Below are positions 10,858 through 23,036 of a stretch of DNA of 64,000 nt, piece by piece (position 1 is the stretch's first letter; each line of letters starts with the position of its first letter). Location of the stretch: NCBI GenBank assembly GCA_037074615.1, contig CM073527.1, forward strand, positions 6,660,848-6,724,847, written 5' to 3'. The translations under genes were made by a program, and so were the position numbers. Source of the stretch: Leucaena leucocephala. Its lineage: Eukaryota; Streptophyta; Magnoliopsida; Fabales; Fabaceae. The notes under the pieces were generated by a model. The model did not search any database and was not told the DNA's origin. It saw only the letters and a list, made by a program, of their open reading frames with translations.

Positions 10858-12749
10858 ACAAAGAAATACTCATGTTCTTATATATCTTATAGAATTCTCA
10901 CATCTATTGTCTTGATTACTAACCTTACACTCTTGAAAGCTTTCCACAGTTTCAAGTATTTTGTTCTTATTCCATATTTAGAGATGGAAAAGGTGCTACT
11001 TATGATATGTTGAATCTCTTGCAAGTACCTCACTTAGAAGAATTGTATGGAAATCATTATATTCCCTATATTGTGGTGCCTCCACAAATTGACCCTAAGC
11101 CACCATCCTAAGCAACTAGAAAAATATGTGTAGAAAAAGCACACTTACATGAGAGCATATTCCTCATCACAAATGAAAATTTCAATTTCAAAACACTCAA
11201 GTGGCATAAAGGCACTAGGTTGTCTCTTTCCTTATCTTATCATTCTATATATTCTAAGCTCTATTGTTTGAAATAAGTGTGGGAAGGGACAATCCCAGTA
11301 GTAAAAGGTATAACAATTTATATTTATTGCTTTATGTCTTTTAACAATTTTTTAGAATATGTTGCATTTTAATGATTTATTAGTTTTATGTTAGTTTTTC
11401 TTTGAATAAATCTCCCCTTTAGCACATGATCTTTTAGCCTTCTTCCCTTCTCCCTTTCTTATATGCTTTAGTGCAGCTTTGATGACAATGCATAGTTTAA
11501 GTGTGGGCGAGGGAATGAATTTGATTGACTATTTGATTGAGATCTTAAAAATGCCTATTTTTTTAAAACAATATTCCACACTTTACTTCTAAGCACTCTT
11601 ATTTTAAATTAAAATTTCATCTTGATTACACTGATACATGTATGAATATTTCAATTCTATTGTTGGTTGTGATAGTTCAACTAGTCAATATTCTGAGAGT
11701 TATCTTAGAAACACATAATGTAATTAATTGAGAACAGTTGAAGTCTTCAGTTAGACTCTATGAACAGGAATAAAGAGAGATAACCCTATTGGAAGGATTC
11801 TCGGCCTTAAATTCCTAAATTGAATGAGTACCTCCTAAATTAGTTTCTCTTTAGAACTTATCTTAGTTCTTTTATCTGTTGTCTACATCATGAGCAACTC
11901 TTTAAAATGATTGACACCATCATATTCTAAGCCCCTCTTATTCCAAACATAAACCCATTACACATTATATCCTAGTCACCCCCTTTGAGCCCATCCTTCT
12001 CTTTTTCTATCAGTTTTATAGAAAGTCATATAACCATGAACATATTTTTGAAATAATTATCCATTTCAAAAAATATTATCATTGTGATGTTGTTCTATAT
12101 CTTTTAAATACAAGGTGCCAAATATAAAAAGAATAAGAAGAGGAAAAGGATATTGCACAACAAACAAAAAAGAAAAGAAAAGAAAAGAAAGATAGTGCAA
12201 GAGAAATACAATGAAAAAAAGAAAGGAAGAAGGCACCATTATCAGCTCTTATTAGCACAATTACCACCTTTACATCTCTTATGACATGAATTTATACTAT
12301 CTATTCATTATTACATGCATATACTATTTTATATTCTTCATATTTTATTCCACGTGGCATATTTCTAACATTACAAGGTTATAAAATCCTCTTAATTAAA
12401 TACTATATATGTAACTTGGTGCAGAGACTTAGAACTATTACAAACCTATGGTAGGAGACTAATATAGGTAGGTTTGAGTAAAAGAACCCCAATAAAAGGT
12501 GAGATAAGTAAAATAGATATATCGTTGAGTGTACTCTCTTCTATCTTGTTTCTCTTTCTTAATTGTGTTCATAGAGATTGATTACATTGCATTTGTTATT
12601 CTGTAACTATAGCTGACTTGAAAGATTTCATTGACTAATTATCACTTTCGTTCTCAAACTTGTTTGATTCCTCTACTTGTTTTTAATTGTTTATCAGGAT
12701 ATTTTTCAAAGCTTTACCCAGGAGCGAAATGGTTTAAGTAAGGGAAATT
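10858..12749 (+). mobile_element. Decayed internal region preceding LTR R3
   Basis: No translatable gene. One recognisable-looking open piece near 10984-11110 (GATYDMLNLLQVPHLEELYG) is unassigned. Three G-rich tracts of the form aagtgtggg / aagtaaggg occur at about 11275, 11497 and 12735. Tracts of this type lie downstream of pol in Athila/Tat elements and the last sits directly before R3, as a polypurine tract should. A purine-rich (aaaag)n-type stretch spans about 12165-12190. The interpretation as a 3' internal region is inference. Confidence 0.4.
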
Positions 12750-15169
12750 TGATTAATCCTTATTTTATCATATTATATCCTACCCATTTTAGGGAATTTA
12801 CCATATTTAATAGGTATTATTGTAGTAGTTATGGCTATTTTGTGTTTTAATTGATTATATGAATTAAATGATTAAAAATGCTATTTTCTTATATTTTTAT
12901 TGATTTTATTATTTCTCTTGATTAAATTGATTTGAATGAAGGTATTTTGTTTGTATGTATTTTAGGAAATTAGAAAAAAAATTATGGCTAAGGCCCATAT
13001 CAACTACTACATAATTATATTATATGAGAAAGGTTAATTGATGAATTGCCAAATTGAAGGAAGAAATTATAATATCTAATTAGAGAAAATCAAAATACCT
13101 ACAATAATATTATATTATATTAGTATTATGTTATATTATATTAATTCAATATCATTTGAATTAATGCAAAGATAATTTCTCAATATCTTACATTTGAATT
13201 TAATCAAAGGATAATAGTTAAATGTATTATTTTTTCCTATTTGGTTATTAATTATTTTATCTCTTTTATCCTATTACTTTTTATTTGAATTGTTTATAGG
13301 GTATTTGAATTAAGAAAGATTATCTGTTGAGATATTGAAAAAATAACAACTTGGAAGGATACTAAAGATAAATGGAGATAGTCATTGCCATTTGGAGAGC
13401 CAATCAATGACCCTAAGACTCCTCAATTAAGCATACCAATCACCACCATCACAATCATTTTCTTCATCTTTTATACAATTCTATCATTTTCCTTCTAAGT
13501 TCTTGAGGAGAGATGTAGTTATTTGCATTCCTATTCTTTAGAGTTAGAGTTGAACAATTTTATATTTTGAACTTTTCCTTTATGCAAATTTATGATTTCC
13601 TAGATTTAGGTTTTGATATTTGTATATGTTGGACCTAGGGTTTTGTAACATCCTTACTTTCATACATCTTAGTGACCATTCAGTAGCACTTAGAACCATT
13701 TAAAAGACCTTGGAAGTCCATTAGCCAAATCTGGAATTTTACTCTTTCTCAAGTTACTGTTCATATGGTATTCCAGATTATGCAATGAACTTCAAAAAAT
13801 GATAATTAATTCTAAAAATATTGAAATGAAGTGTTTAAAAAGATTTGTGAAGATAACATCTTGAAATTTAAGGAAAAAATCATTTCCAGACTAAATGATT
13901 AGCCAATTAATACAGTTTATTTATTGAAGTTTACTGTTCATTTGGTCAAAAACTCTGGAAACAGATTCTGGTCCCTTACTTTGGAAATTCATTTCTCTTG
14001 ATATACACATCCAAATGAAACCTTCTACCTATGAACTTAAAGATCTAGATGTGTGCTACACGCTGGTAAAATTTCATGAAATAATGCCTTCATTTGCTAG
14101 GTCAAACTGAAGCCACAATAGAACTGTTTCAGGACCTACGTTTTTAACATTTCAGTTTCCTTTCTTTTACTTTCAATAATTGTTCCAGCATGCATAAGCC
14201 ATCAAATAAGCTTCTCAACATTCATATACATCATGTACATATGCCATAAGTATTACAAATAGTTTCATCACATAAATGAACACCTTATATAGAATTTACA
14301 TACATAGATAATTTATAGCATATATTAAGATCTCAATTACTTCCACTCCTTTCTTCTATTCTTTAGCTCTTCTCCATGTATACCTTTTCTATCATGCTTG
14401 ACCTAAATTGGTTGGTTATGGGAGAGTGAGATTCTAGGGAATCTCAGTAGCAAACATTACCACTTAAATATGCAAGATGGATGCTAATGCATTATATGTA
14501 ATTTCATTAAACTTTCTTTGATTAGTAACATGCCATCATGCTATATACTTTTACATAAAGTGCATGGCCATGGAAAACATGATATTCAAAATACATTCAA
14601 TATCATTTACCATGTCACAACAACATTCAAATATCATATACATGTCAACATATAAGCATACCACATTAAGCATATAAAGAGATAAGTTCAGTACCTTGCA
14701 CTTAAGCTTTTCTCTTGATCTTTTGCACTTGTTCCCTAGCTTTCCAACCATGAAGCCTTTATGTCAATCACTTCCCAACATCTTCTTGAATGTTTCAAGG
14801 TCCTAAACACATTCATTTTCATCACATAATTCATTAGGACTCATGAACTCTAACCATGTTCAATACTAACTTTCTTACACTCTTTATTATCATAATGTTC
14901 TCTGATCTTTACTAATCCACTTGGATCTTGAACCAATTGATGTCTTGACTTTACCTTATACAATTTCATCTTTTTAATCCATTTATGAGTTTAGAATTAT
15001 GAAATTTCAGCTCCTTCATGGGCTGCTGTATAGAACCGAACGCATGCACACAATTCTTTCAAAAATTCTCATTTTGATTATAATGCTTCCTATACTTGTT
15101 TCTCCACTTGACCCACACAACTTTTCATTTTAAAACCATTGGAAGCATCAAAATTATGAAATTTCAATC

Positions 15170-15191
15170 ACTGTTCATGCGAGTGAACAGT
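15170..15191. repeat. Inverted repeat ACTGTTCA/TGAACAGT in LTR S1
   Basis: An 8-base perfect inverted repeat with a 6-base centre, conserved at the same place in S2 (34710-34731). The half-site ACTGTTCAT also occurs at 13756 and 13933 in S1. Confidence 0.5.
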
Positions 15192-15698
15192 TACTGTGAA
15201 GGATTTCAAAGACTACAATCTTGAGATTTTAATGTTTTCAAGGTTCAAAACCTTTCCAATCCTATACAAAATCATCATATAAATTCAATGGAAGCATTAA
15301 ATCATTGAAATTCCATTTTCTTCCCTCATTAACAGTGTAGACCGAACATGTTCTATATGGCAAAGTCAAGAATATCAACTTAATTCAACAACCAATCTCT
15401 TAACTAGCTTGTTTAAGCTTCAATCATATATCTCTAACTTTAATTTCTTCTTTCCCCTTTCATTTAAGGTCTTTGGGAAGCACCACCCCTTATAGAAAAC
15501 TCAAATTTTCCCCCATGAAAACCCTAAGTTCAAGCTCCCAAATCAAAGTAAAATAAGCTAGGAGAGATTGCTTACCTTTGATCTCTAGCTTACTTGAACT
15601 TTGGTACCTTGAATCTTCTTTGTCTTGACTTGAGTTTCCATTTTGCAAGAGTTTGCCCAAGGGTTCATGTGCTTCACGTTTTGGTTCAGATTTGGGGG

Positions 15699-15707
15699 GT
15701 ATTTATA
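15699..15707 (-). promoter_or_regulatory. TATA box of S-type LTR
   Basis: GGCTATAAATACCCCC on the minus strand. The equivalent in S3 (plus strand, 55750-55757, TATAAATACCCCTCT) is conserved; in S2 (minus, near 35240) it has decayed to GGCTATAACCCCTC. Conservation across three independent insertions supports a real core promoter. Confidence 0.55.
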
Positions 15708-17581
15708 GCCAAAATCCATGGAAAATCAATGGCAAAGATTGATTTGTGAACTATTTGATCTAAGGGCTCACATTTAATCTTGAATTTAACTTTTTCCAAA
15801 AAGAATAATTATGACATCATGTGGGACACCTCATGGGGATATGTGGTGCCATTTTCATGCAAGGAGGCTTCTGAAAAAATTCCAGTCCAATCCAATACCG
15901 ATTGGAGCAGTTTCCCAACAACCGGACTGTTTTCTGTTCCTAATTTTTATAATATACCAGGATATGTATTCTATCATGGACATCAATGTCTAGGCTTCTC
16001 ATATCATTGATAATGATATACTGAATATTTATCTACCATCCATCCCTTGAAAAATGACCAAAATACCCTTGTTATCCTTTCTTGCATTGTACTAGCCCTA
16101 AGGGCATAATTGTCATTTTATCCCTCTTTACACTGCCTCAGGGCATATATTAGCTCTAACTAATCATATTTATACTATATCCCATGTTTTTACCCTATCC
16201 AGAATGACCATAATGACCTCCATCCTTCACTGGTACAGTATGGGCGTCTAGGGGCATTTTCATAATTTTACACTTTTCCTGGACTGCTCTAGTCTCTGGC
16301 CCACTTAACTGTCCATTCACCTTAATGGGCTCATAATGGAACCATTTGGGCCTTAATATGGGCTCATTGCCTTTATGGCCCAATTCACAAGACAACTCTC
16401 CCGATCCTATTTATCAGGTATTTTATTTCGCCGTAAAATCCCATAAGGATTCTACAGGATTCCTTTTCTTACTCTGTCAATTTTATAAATTTTTACATTA
16501 AATATAGGAATTTCTTATAAAGTTTCATCTGATTCTAATGTCTGAATAATACTATAATAATTCTTCTGACTTTAAAAAATTATATTAATTAATCGGGACC
16601 TCAAATCAAAATTCTGTGTTGCGTTAAACTAATCTGATTCTAGACATTTTTGAACTATTTCGGCTCAACTTTCTCATAATTACACTTAGGTCCCTGAACT
16701 TTTGAATAATTACACTTAAACCCCTGAACTTTTGGCTATTTGCATTTAAGTCCCTTAACTTTTGAAAATTATACTTAAGGGTCCAACTTTTGTTTCTACT
16801 TTTTGCTTTTAACCTTTTCAACTTTGCGTTTTAGCCCTTCTCTTTCTTCAAGACTCATCTAATATTTATCTTTTCTTCTGATCTTCGTCATAATCCTTTC
16901 CAAACCTCTTTCCACTGTCAATATTATACAAATAGGGAAAATTAGGATATAACAGGTTTCGATTTAGACACATTTGTGATCAAATACTTATAATTTATTA
17001 TTTCAATTTATGATTTAATATTCTTTATTTAATATCTTTAGTTTCCTCTTATAATTATTCATGTTAGATTTACATGTTTAGTTATAGAGTTTTCGATCGA
17101 ATATCTATGTTAGATGAACATATCATTTATTATTTAATTTATCATATGCTAAGTGGAGGTTTTAAATAATCATTTTGATGCAATTATATGCTACATCTAG
17201 GTATAATGGTAGATCTTATTATTATAACCATGATGATTGTCTGGGATTTTGCATATTAGGGACTTATTATATATAATTGTTATAGCTCCGATTTATTATT
17301 GAATGATAATAGTCACACATCAATCATTGGGAGCCTTCTCCTTATTGATGATAACATTCTATCTGCACTATTCTTTTATTTTATTTTATTTTTTTTATTA
17401 TCTTCTTTTACTTTCTAAAACTTATTAATCAAGTTCTCTTCTATCATTCTTCCTTCTCACGCTTAGTCTAATATAGAGTTAAGTCACACATTGACTCAAC
17501 ATAAATAATATGACTTAAGTTGACTTCTATAATACATAAAGATTAAGTTAGTAAATAATTTGAGTACTAGGACCAGTGACA

Positions 17582-19149
17582 TTAGCGTTGTAGACTAATA
17601 TTATATTTTAATTGACTTGGTTCGCTATATGTTACTCACAGCAATGAACTTTTTCTTTCAGTGCCTTTCCTCCTTGGTCATCCAAATTCTTTCTTTATGA
17701 TAACGTAATATATAATGTATGAAAGGTTATTATATATTGCTTACTTTCTTAAAGTCTCTAACCCAAAAATTTGCTTTCATTAGTATTTACAAAATTCTTT
17801 CTTTACGACAATAACTATAGCCATACCAAAAATGCATTGTCACGAAAAGTATAAAGATCATTTACCAGAGTTATTATGTATAGTTAATTATCATAGTAAA
17901 CTTCCATTATATTATTTCTGTTTGTGTTTACCAAAATCTTTCTTTGTGATAATGTAACTTATGGTATTAAGCCATTGACCAAAACAATTGTTTGACATAA
18001 AGCCATTCAAACAATTGTGTATATTGTGCAATATTCTGGGTGAAAAGTTATATTTTATGGTCAAATTTTAATCCTTTTAGGGTAAATGGTATTAATAAGT
18101 ATCCCTATCTTGTTTACATTAATTTTCATAGTTCATATATGTGTTTTCTTCTACAATATTGCATAATACTACCTCTATGACCGAGTTTATTAACTACCAT
18201 TTATTTCTTATATCGAGGATATTACATATTAATAAAAAATTACGCACGACTTTGATGATTTCCTATGCATCCACAACACACGTGTTCTATAAAAAAGACG
18301 TTAATAATAATAATTTTCTTAAATATTTCTTATTTTATTTGTTTCAACTTGGCAACTTGATGATTTCCTTTTCGTCCACACAACAAATACTAATAAATTA
18401 TTAGAATTTTCATTGTGTTGCACCCTAATAATCAATTGAAAATCTATAAATATATCAACATTAAAAGTTGGTTGGCCTTATGAGTTATGTACTGTTCAGC
18501 AGAAGCCGCCTAGGTCACGAACTTGTCTATTTAATATAAAAAGCGTGCTATATAAAAGATTTATTTTTTATACAGTCAGTGAAGACTTGGTCAATATATA
18601 ATTGTATATATCAAATTTTAGATTTAGCCCTTGTATTTTTACGTTTTTTACTTATAGTTCCAAATTGTTTGAAATTTTTAACCGTTAACCCCGCCAGATC
18701 AAATATCATTATATATATAAAATCATTATTATATATATAAAAGCAGCACCCAAAGCAACACAGCATGTCACGTCAACGGCATTGCTTAGAGTCCTTATTT
18801 ATATATCTATTTTAAGAATATTTATTTCACATAGTTATTTAATTTCCCTATTTTGAATTTAATATTTAGTAGGATTAAGATGTAAATCTCTCTTCATGGT
18901 TCCACTATTGCCATCAGACACTGATAAAGTATAATATTTCCTTATAATTTAGTATCTAATTGTGGGCTTTTGTCACTCAATATTGTATAATTAAGGCCTT
19001 ATATGGAGATAAATGTGGAATAGGGACATGATGTCAATTAAGGGACTTTTTGTGCTAATTGTCATATTTTAAAGATATTTTATTTCTTAAATGATTTATC
19101 CCTTTTAGACTAGTTAAGTCTCCACTTGATTCTACTCATGCAGGTAATG
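17582..19149. other. AT-rich stretch without recognisable gene
   Basis: No gene model can be supported. Contains an AT-dinucleotide patch (about 18705-18740) and short open pieces (18141-18404) without family features. The segment 18600-18800, with a 'fraction of lowest-GC then a CACGTCAACGGC' motif, may be part of an unrecognised element. Confidence 0.4.
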
Positions 19150-19990
19150 AAGAGAGGCAATCATTATAGAATTGGTAATCCAATACATTTTGAACAATAA
19201 AAATGAAGTTATACCCTACTTGAATGCTCATAAGAATATGCTTAGGAACATAAACCTAAGAAAGAGCAATATGCAACTAGCTAATGAGCATAATAATTCT
19301 TTAGCTAAATGGTTCAAGCAAGACATCTTAAAGGATATCAATCATTCTGAGACAATACAAAGGCTAGTTGCAGGACTTTGTTTTGGGGTTTTGTGTTGTG
19401 AAGGATATGACATAAATATCTACTCTTTTGACACAAAAGCTCAAGATGATAAAATTACAATGCAGAACAGTAGAGAGATGGTTGTGGCTAAAACGATACA
19501 TTTTGCTAGTTCAAAAGATAAATAGGCCAACATTGGCGTCAATGCCATATTATGGAGTGATTGAAGAAAATTGCGAGATTAGTTACTCTAAGTCTAAAGT
19601 ATCAATCTTTAAATGTAAGTGGGTTAATAGTAATATTGTTCAAATAAATGAGAAATTTAGATTTATTTAGTCGATCTTTAGAGAGTTTGATACCTAGATG
19701 AGCCATTAATCTTAACAAGTCAAACAATTCAAGTATTTTATGTCATCAATCCAGCAAATAAATATATTTCTATTGTTCTCCAAGGTAAAAGACAAGTGAT
19801 TGGGGATGATAGTGACTTAGGGTCCAACATCAACAAAACCCCACCTTTCATAACTGCTTGACCTATAACAACAGAGTTTTATTTGGAAGATGACAAAGTT
19901 AGGGATGATCATTGTGAAGGAATTTAGGTGGATATAAACTAGTAGGAAATTAGTTTATTCTTTTATAATAAATTTCCATTTAATTACTTA
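19150..19990 (+). pseudogene. CACTA transposon protein fragment (DUF4218 end + DUF4216)
   Basis: 19172-19525 reads VIQYILNNKNEVIPYLNAH, then WFKQDILKD, then GYDINIYSFDTKAQDDKI and MQNSREMVVA, the junction of DUF4218 and the start of DUF4216. A +1 frame change gives SMPYYGVIEENCEISYSK and VSIFKCKWVNSN at 19530-19640. Decayed sequence to about 19800 continues the domain (a LLFSKVKDK-like piece). In intact CACTA elements this sits downstream of the TNP2 transposase in the same orientation. Here TNP2 itself is absent, so this is a 3' remnant. Stops and frame changes make it non-coding now. Confidence 0.85.
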
Positions 19991-20299
19991 ATTAATTGCA
20001 TGATTAATATTTTTTTTGTTCTTAAATTACTTATTGTTTTGTTAACATACATGATGAAGTACATTTTTGGTTAATATTTGTTCAATAGTCTTTTACCTTC
20101 TTTAGGATTTATTATTCAATAATTTTCTTTTTATATGTATGACTTACAAAGATATAGTTTCATTAAAAGTTTACCAATTTAGATTATTCTATGACCATTT
20201 GAATTTTAAAATTGCTGACTTCATACTTTGATGCCTGAAGTTAATTAGTCCGTCTTGATTAGGATAGCATAAAATAAAACTTAAACGAAATCTTTAGAA

Positions 20300-20590
20300 A
20301 AATAAAATCTTTCTATGGTGGTTTTATAAAAACCTGCCAGGTAAAGTTAAAAAAAATTAAAAAAATATATTTATCATCGTGGGAAATTGATAAATTAATG
20401 GCAGTGTTTAATATAACCGTTGTTAATGTATAAACATTTAACATTGTCATTAAAAGTGAAATTTAATAGTGGTTTTATAACTGCCATTAAATGGTACATT
20501 TTCAACAGTAGTAGAATTCACACCCCTAGAAAAACCGCTGTGAAATGTCAATTTTAACTGTCATTAAAGGCATCTTTTCCACTAATGAGA
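20300..20590 (+). repeat. 3' subterminal repeats and terminus of CACTA remnant
   Basis: Words such as ggttttataactgccattaaa, taaccgttgttaatg and aaccgctgtgaaatg recur in both orientations and end in TTTTCCACTAATG at about 20577-20589, a decayed form of the TTTTCTAGTAGTG terminus. With the DUF4216 fragment upstream on the plus strand this is the 3' end of the same element. Confidence 0.5.
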
Positions 20591-20910
20591 ATTAATTACA
20601 CTTAGGGACAACTATTGAAATTAAATGCAATGAAGGACCAAGTGCAGAAAGACTGCGTTTTGTGAGGCACTTTCATATCTGACTTGAGGACTATTCGACA
20701 CTTCATCTCCATCTATCACTCATCTCTCACTCTAGAACCATCACTTCAACCTTGATCTTTACCACTGTCGTTCATCTATGTCTTCCCTTCTTTGTCCAAC
20801 CTTCGATCACCTCTAATTCTTTTCATATGGCAACCATCTCTATGTTAGCAATGTTCCATAATTTCAATGGCTTTGGAGATCAAAAATTTTGGTGAAACTA
20901 TACCTTTAGC
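20591..20910. other. Stretch without recognisable gene
   Basis: CT-rich sequence (tctcactctagaac...), no coding pattern seen. Confidence 0.4.
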
Positions 20911-21444
20911 CAGGGGCAGAGCAGGCAGCTGTCCCTTCGAAAATAGAATTCCCCTGATACCCCTTATATACCCTTATACCTATTTTAAGTATTTTAAATT
21001 TATTTAAAAAATGGTCCAGCTGAAATTGATGAAAGAGGCCATCTGAATCTAAAAAACCCAATTAATTTTTTTTGCCAATTTCAACTTCGTATATATAAAC
21101 CTAAAACCTAATTTTAAATAGCACTCACTCTCTCTCTCTCTCTTTTATCCTTCCTTTATGGGAGGCAACTACAAAAAGTGGAGAGACCAACATTCTCTAA
21201 CCACACAACTAGGAAACAGAGCAAAATTAAGTAATTGTTTTAGTTTTATTTTATTATTTTGTTTAGATATAATTGTTAAATTATTTTTGTTCTACCTTGA
21301 TTGATAAAATAATAAATTATTTTAGGTATGAAGAAGTTTTTGAAAGCATCCAAAAAATATTGAATCAATAATAAATTTTTCATATATTCACTAGAATTGA
21401 TCATGAAAATATTTTGCAACATTTTCAAAATATACGAACTCATA

Positions 21445-21697
21445 TGTTAAGACTGTAGATCAGAAAATCAAGAAGAAAAGAAGTTCAAGTGGAAAGTGGG
21501 AAAGAAGAAAGAATTTAGAAGATTGAAAGAGAGGGAGATAACAGAAAGCAAGTACAGTAACTGTCACTGAATTATTCCATATCCTGCCTTTATTACATCT
21601 ATCATTCTGTATTTATACCCCTTGGCTCCGCAACTAAAACTAACGTCACCGGGGTCACCCCTTGTAATATCCTGACAGCAATTATTTTTTTATAACA
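21445..21697 (-). repeat. 3' LTR of the chromodomain Ty3 element
   Basis: TGTTAAGACTG...TTTATAACA on the plus strand. It matches the right LTR over its length with a few substitutions and about 13 bases missing relative to it. Confidence 0.92.
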
Positions 21698-21712
21698 ACT
21701 ACCCCTTTCAAA
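21698..21712 (-). other. Polypurine tract
   Basis: On the minus strand GAAAGGGGTAGT directly abuts the 3' LTR, the expected plus-strand priming site. Confidence 0.7.
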
Positions 21713-21744
21713 ACAACCCTTGTCCTCAAGGGTTGGTCGCCTGG

Positions 21745-22980
21745 AACTTAGGAAATTGTTGCTGCAAGTTATAGAGTGAAATCTAGGAAGCTTCCTCTTT
21801 TGGATATCCCTTCCATTGCACTAACACTTCAATGATGATATGCTTTCTCTTCCTACCTATCCTCATTGTTAACACCTTTTCAAGATACTATGAATTAGGA
21901 ACAGTAGGAAAATCAATGGGAGGATGTCTCTGTTTGACACTAGGATCTGGACAAAGCTTTAATAAAGATACATGAAATGTAGGATGAATCCTAGACTCAG
22001 GTGGCAATTCCAATCTATAAGCAACTGGTCCTATCCTTTCTATCACCTTGTAGGGACCATAGAATCTAGGAGCTAACTTATGGTTACTTCTGGTTGCTGC
22101 CGAGGCTTTCCTATAGGGTTGCAATTTTAAAAAAACCTACTGTCCTACTTGGAATTCCCGATCTGATCGCTTAGCATATGCCCGCTGCTTCATAGTATTA
22201 ATAGATCTATATAAGTGATGCTTCAAAACAGCTAACATCCTTTCCCTTGCGGTAAAGCTTCTATCTACAACTTCAATAATAGCAGTTCTAGGAATATAAG
22301 GGAGATAGACTGGCGGTTTCTGCCCATACAACAATTTATAAGGAGTGGTCTTAGTAGAAGTGTGAAAAGTGGTATTATACTACCATTCAGTTAAAGGAAC
22401 CCATTGACTCCACTGCTTAGGATTTTCCTAACACATACACCTCAAATACGACTCCAAGCAGTGATTCAGGACTTCTATCTACCCATCACTCTGAGGGTGG
22501 TAAGCTGAAGATAACTTCTGCTTGATTTGTAAAACTTTAACAAATTCCCTCCAGAAGTTACTGATAAAAATAGGATATCTATCGCTGATTATCTCAGCTG
22601 GAGCACCATAAAGCTTATAGATTTGATCAAGAAAGATCTGGGCCAACGAAGAAGCTGTGAACAGATGACACAAGCTAAGGAAGTGAGCATACTTACTTAG
22701 ACGATCAATGATGACCCAAATTACTTCCTTCCTATTAGACTTAGGAAGCCCTTCTATAAAGTCCATAGATACACTCTCCCACACCTTACTTGGAATAGGA
22801 AGCGGCTGTAACAACCCTGGCGAGGCAACTGTTTCATACTTACACCTTGTACAAGTATCACACCCCTTGATATACTCCTCTACCTCCTTATGAAGATTTC
22901 TCCACCAAAAGAGACAACGAACCCTTTGGTACATAGCATTGATCCTTGAATGACCCCCTTGAGCACTGGAATGGAGCCAT
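21745..22980 (-). pseudogene. Ty3 integrase and chromodomain (broken)
   Basis: 22934-22479 carries the zinc-binding part (GCDTCTRCK, the CX2C half), SMDFIEGLPKS with the first catalytic Asp, DRLSKYAHF, and IISDRYPIF with the second Asp (usually SDRDP..F). It ends AYHPQSDG just before a stop, so the catalytic Glu region is in a shifted part. 22334-22137 (MLYGQKPP, SFTARERML) and 22124-21888 (LAPRFYGPYKVIERIG, HPTFHVSLLK) are the C-terminal domain. 21880-21745 gives a chromodomain (EVLVQWKGYPKEEAS, stop, ISLYNLQQQF) in which the conserved Trp after EEAS is a stop. Chromodomains are known to guide integration to methylated histones. Confidence 0.88.
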
Positions 22981-23036
22981 TCAAGGATTTGCTATTTAAT
23001 AGCTACAACATCTCCTACCACAATCTTACCATTCCT

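Larger units (their letters stand above)
13644..16954 (-). mobile_element. Solo LTR S1 (3.3 kb)
   Basis: Begins TGTAACATCC and ends GGATATAACA, near-palindromic TG...CA termini, flanked by a perfect 5-base duplication GGTTT inside LTR R3. It contains no long open frame and no internal LTR pair, so a solo LTR of a Ty3-type element is the simplest reading; a non-autonomous LARD-type element is the alternative. Two further copies (S2, S3) are in the window. The minus strand carries a TATAAATAC box at 15707-15699, so that strand is taken as sense. Open pieces such as 15780-16010 and 16624-16821 are not conserved as protein between copies. Confidence 0.85.
12750..17581 (+). mobile_element. LTR R3, split by solo LTR S1
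   Basis: Two parts, 12750-13643 and 16955-17581, together about 1.5 kb and collinear with R1. Compared with R1, about 46 bases including the TATA box are missing near 13400. The interruption is exactly S1 plus a 5-base duplication (GGTTT at 13639-13643 and 16955-16959). The start is preceded by a purine-rich tract (AAGTAAGGGAAATTTGA). Confidence 0.65.

Noticed and set aside
12079..12267. 62-codon minus open frame with hydrophobic Phe/Ser run
   Set aside because: Produced by a purine-rich (aaaag)n stretch read in reverse; no gene features.
15780..16010. 76-codon plus open frame with an overlapping second frame
   Set aside because: Inside S1; the S2 counterpart (35356-35544) is shifted and differs in protein but matches in DNA, so conservation is not at the protein level.
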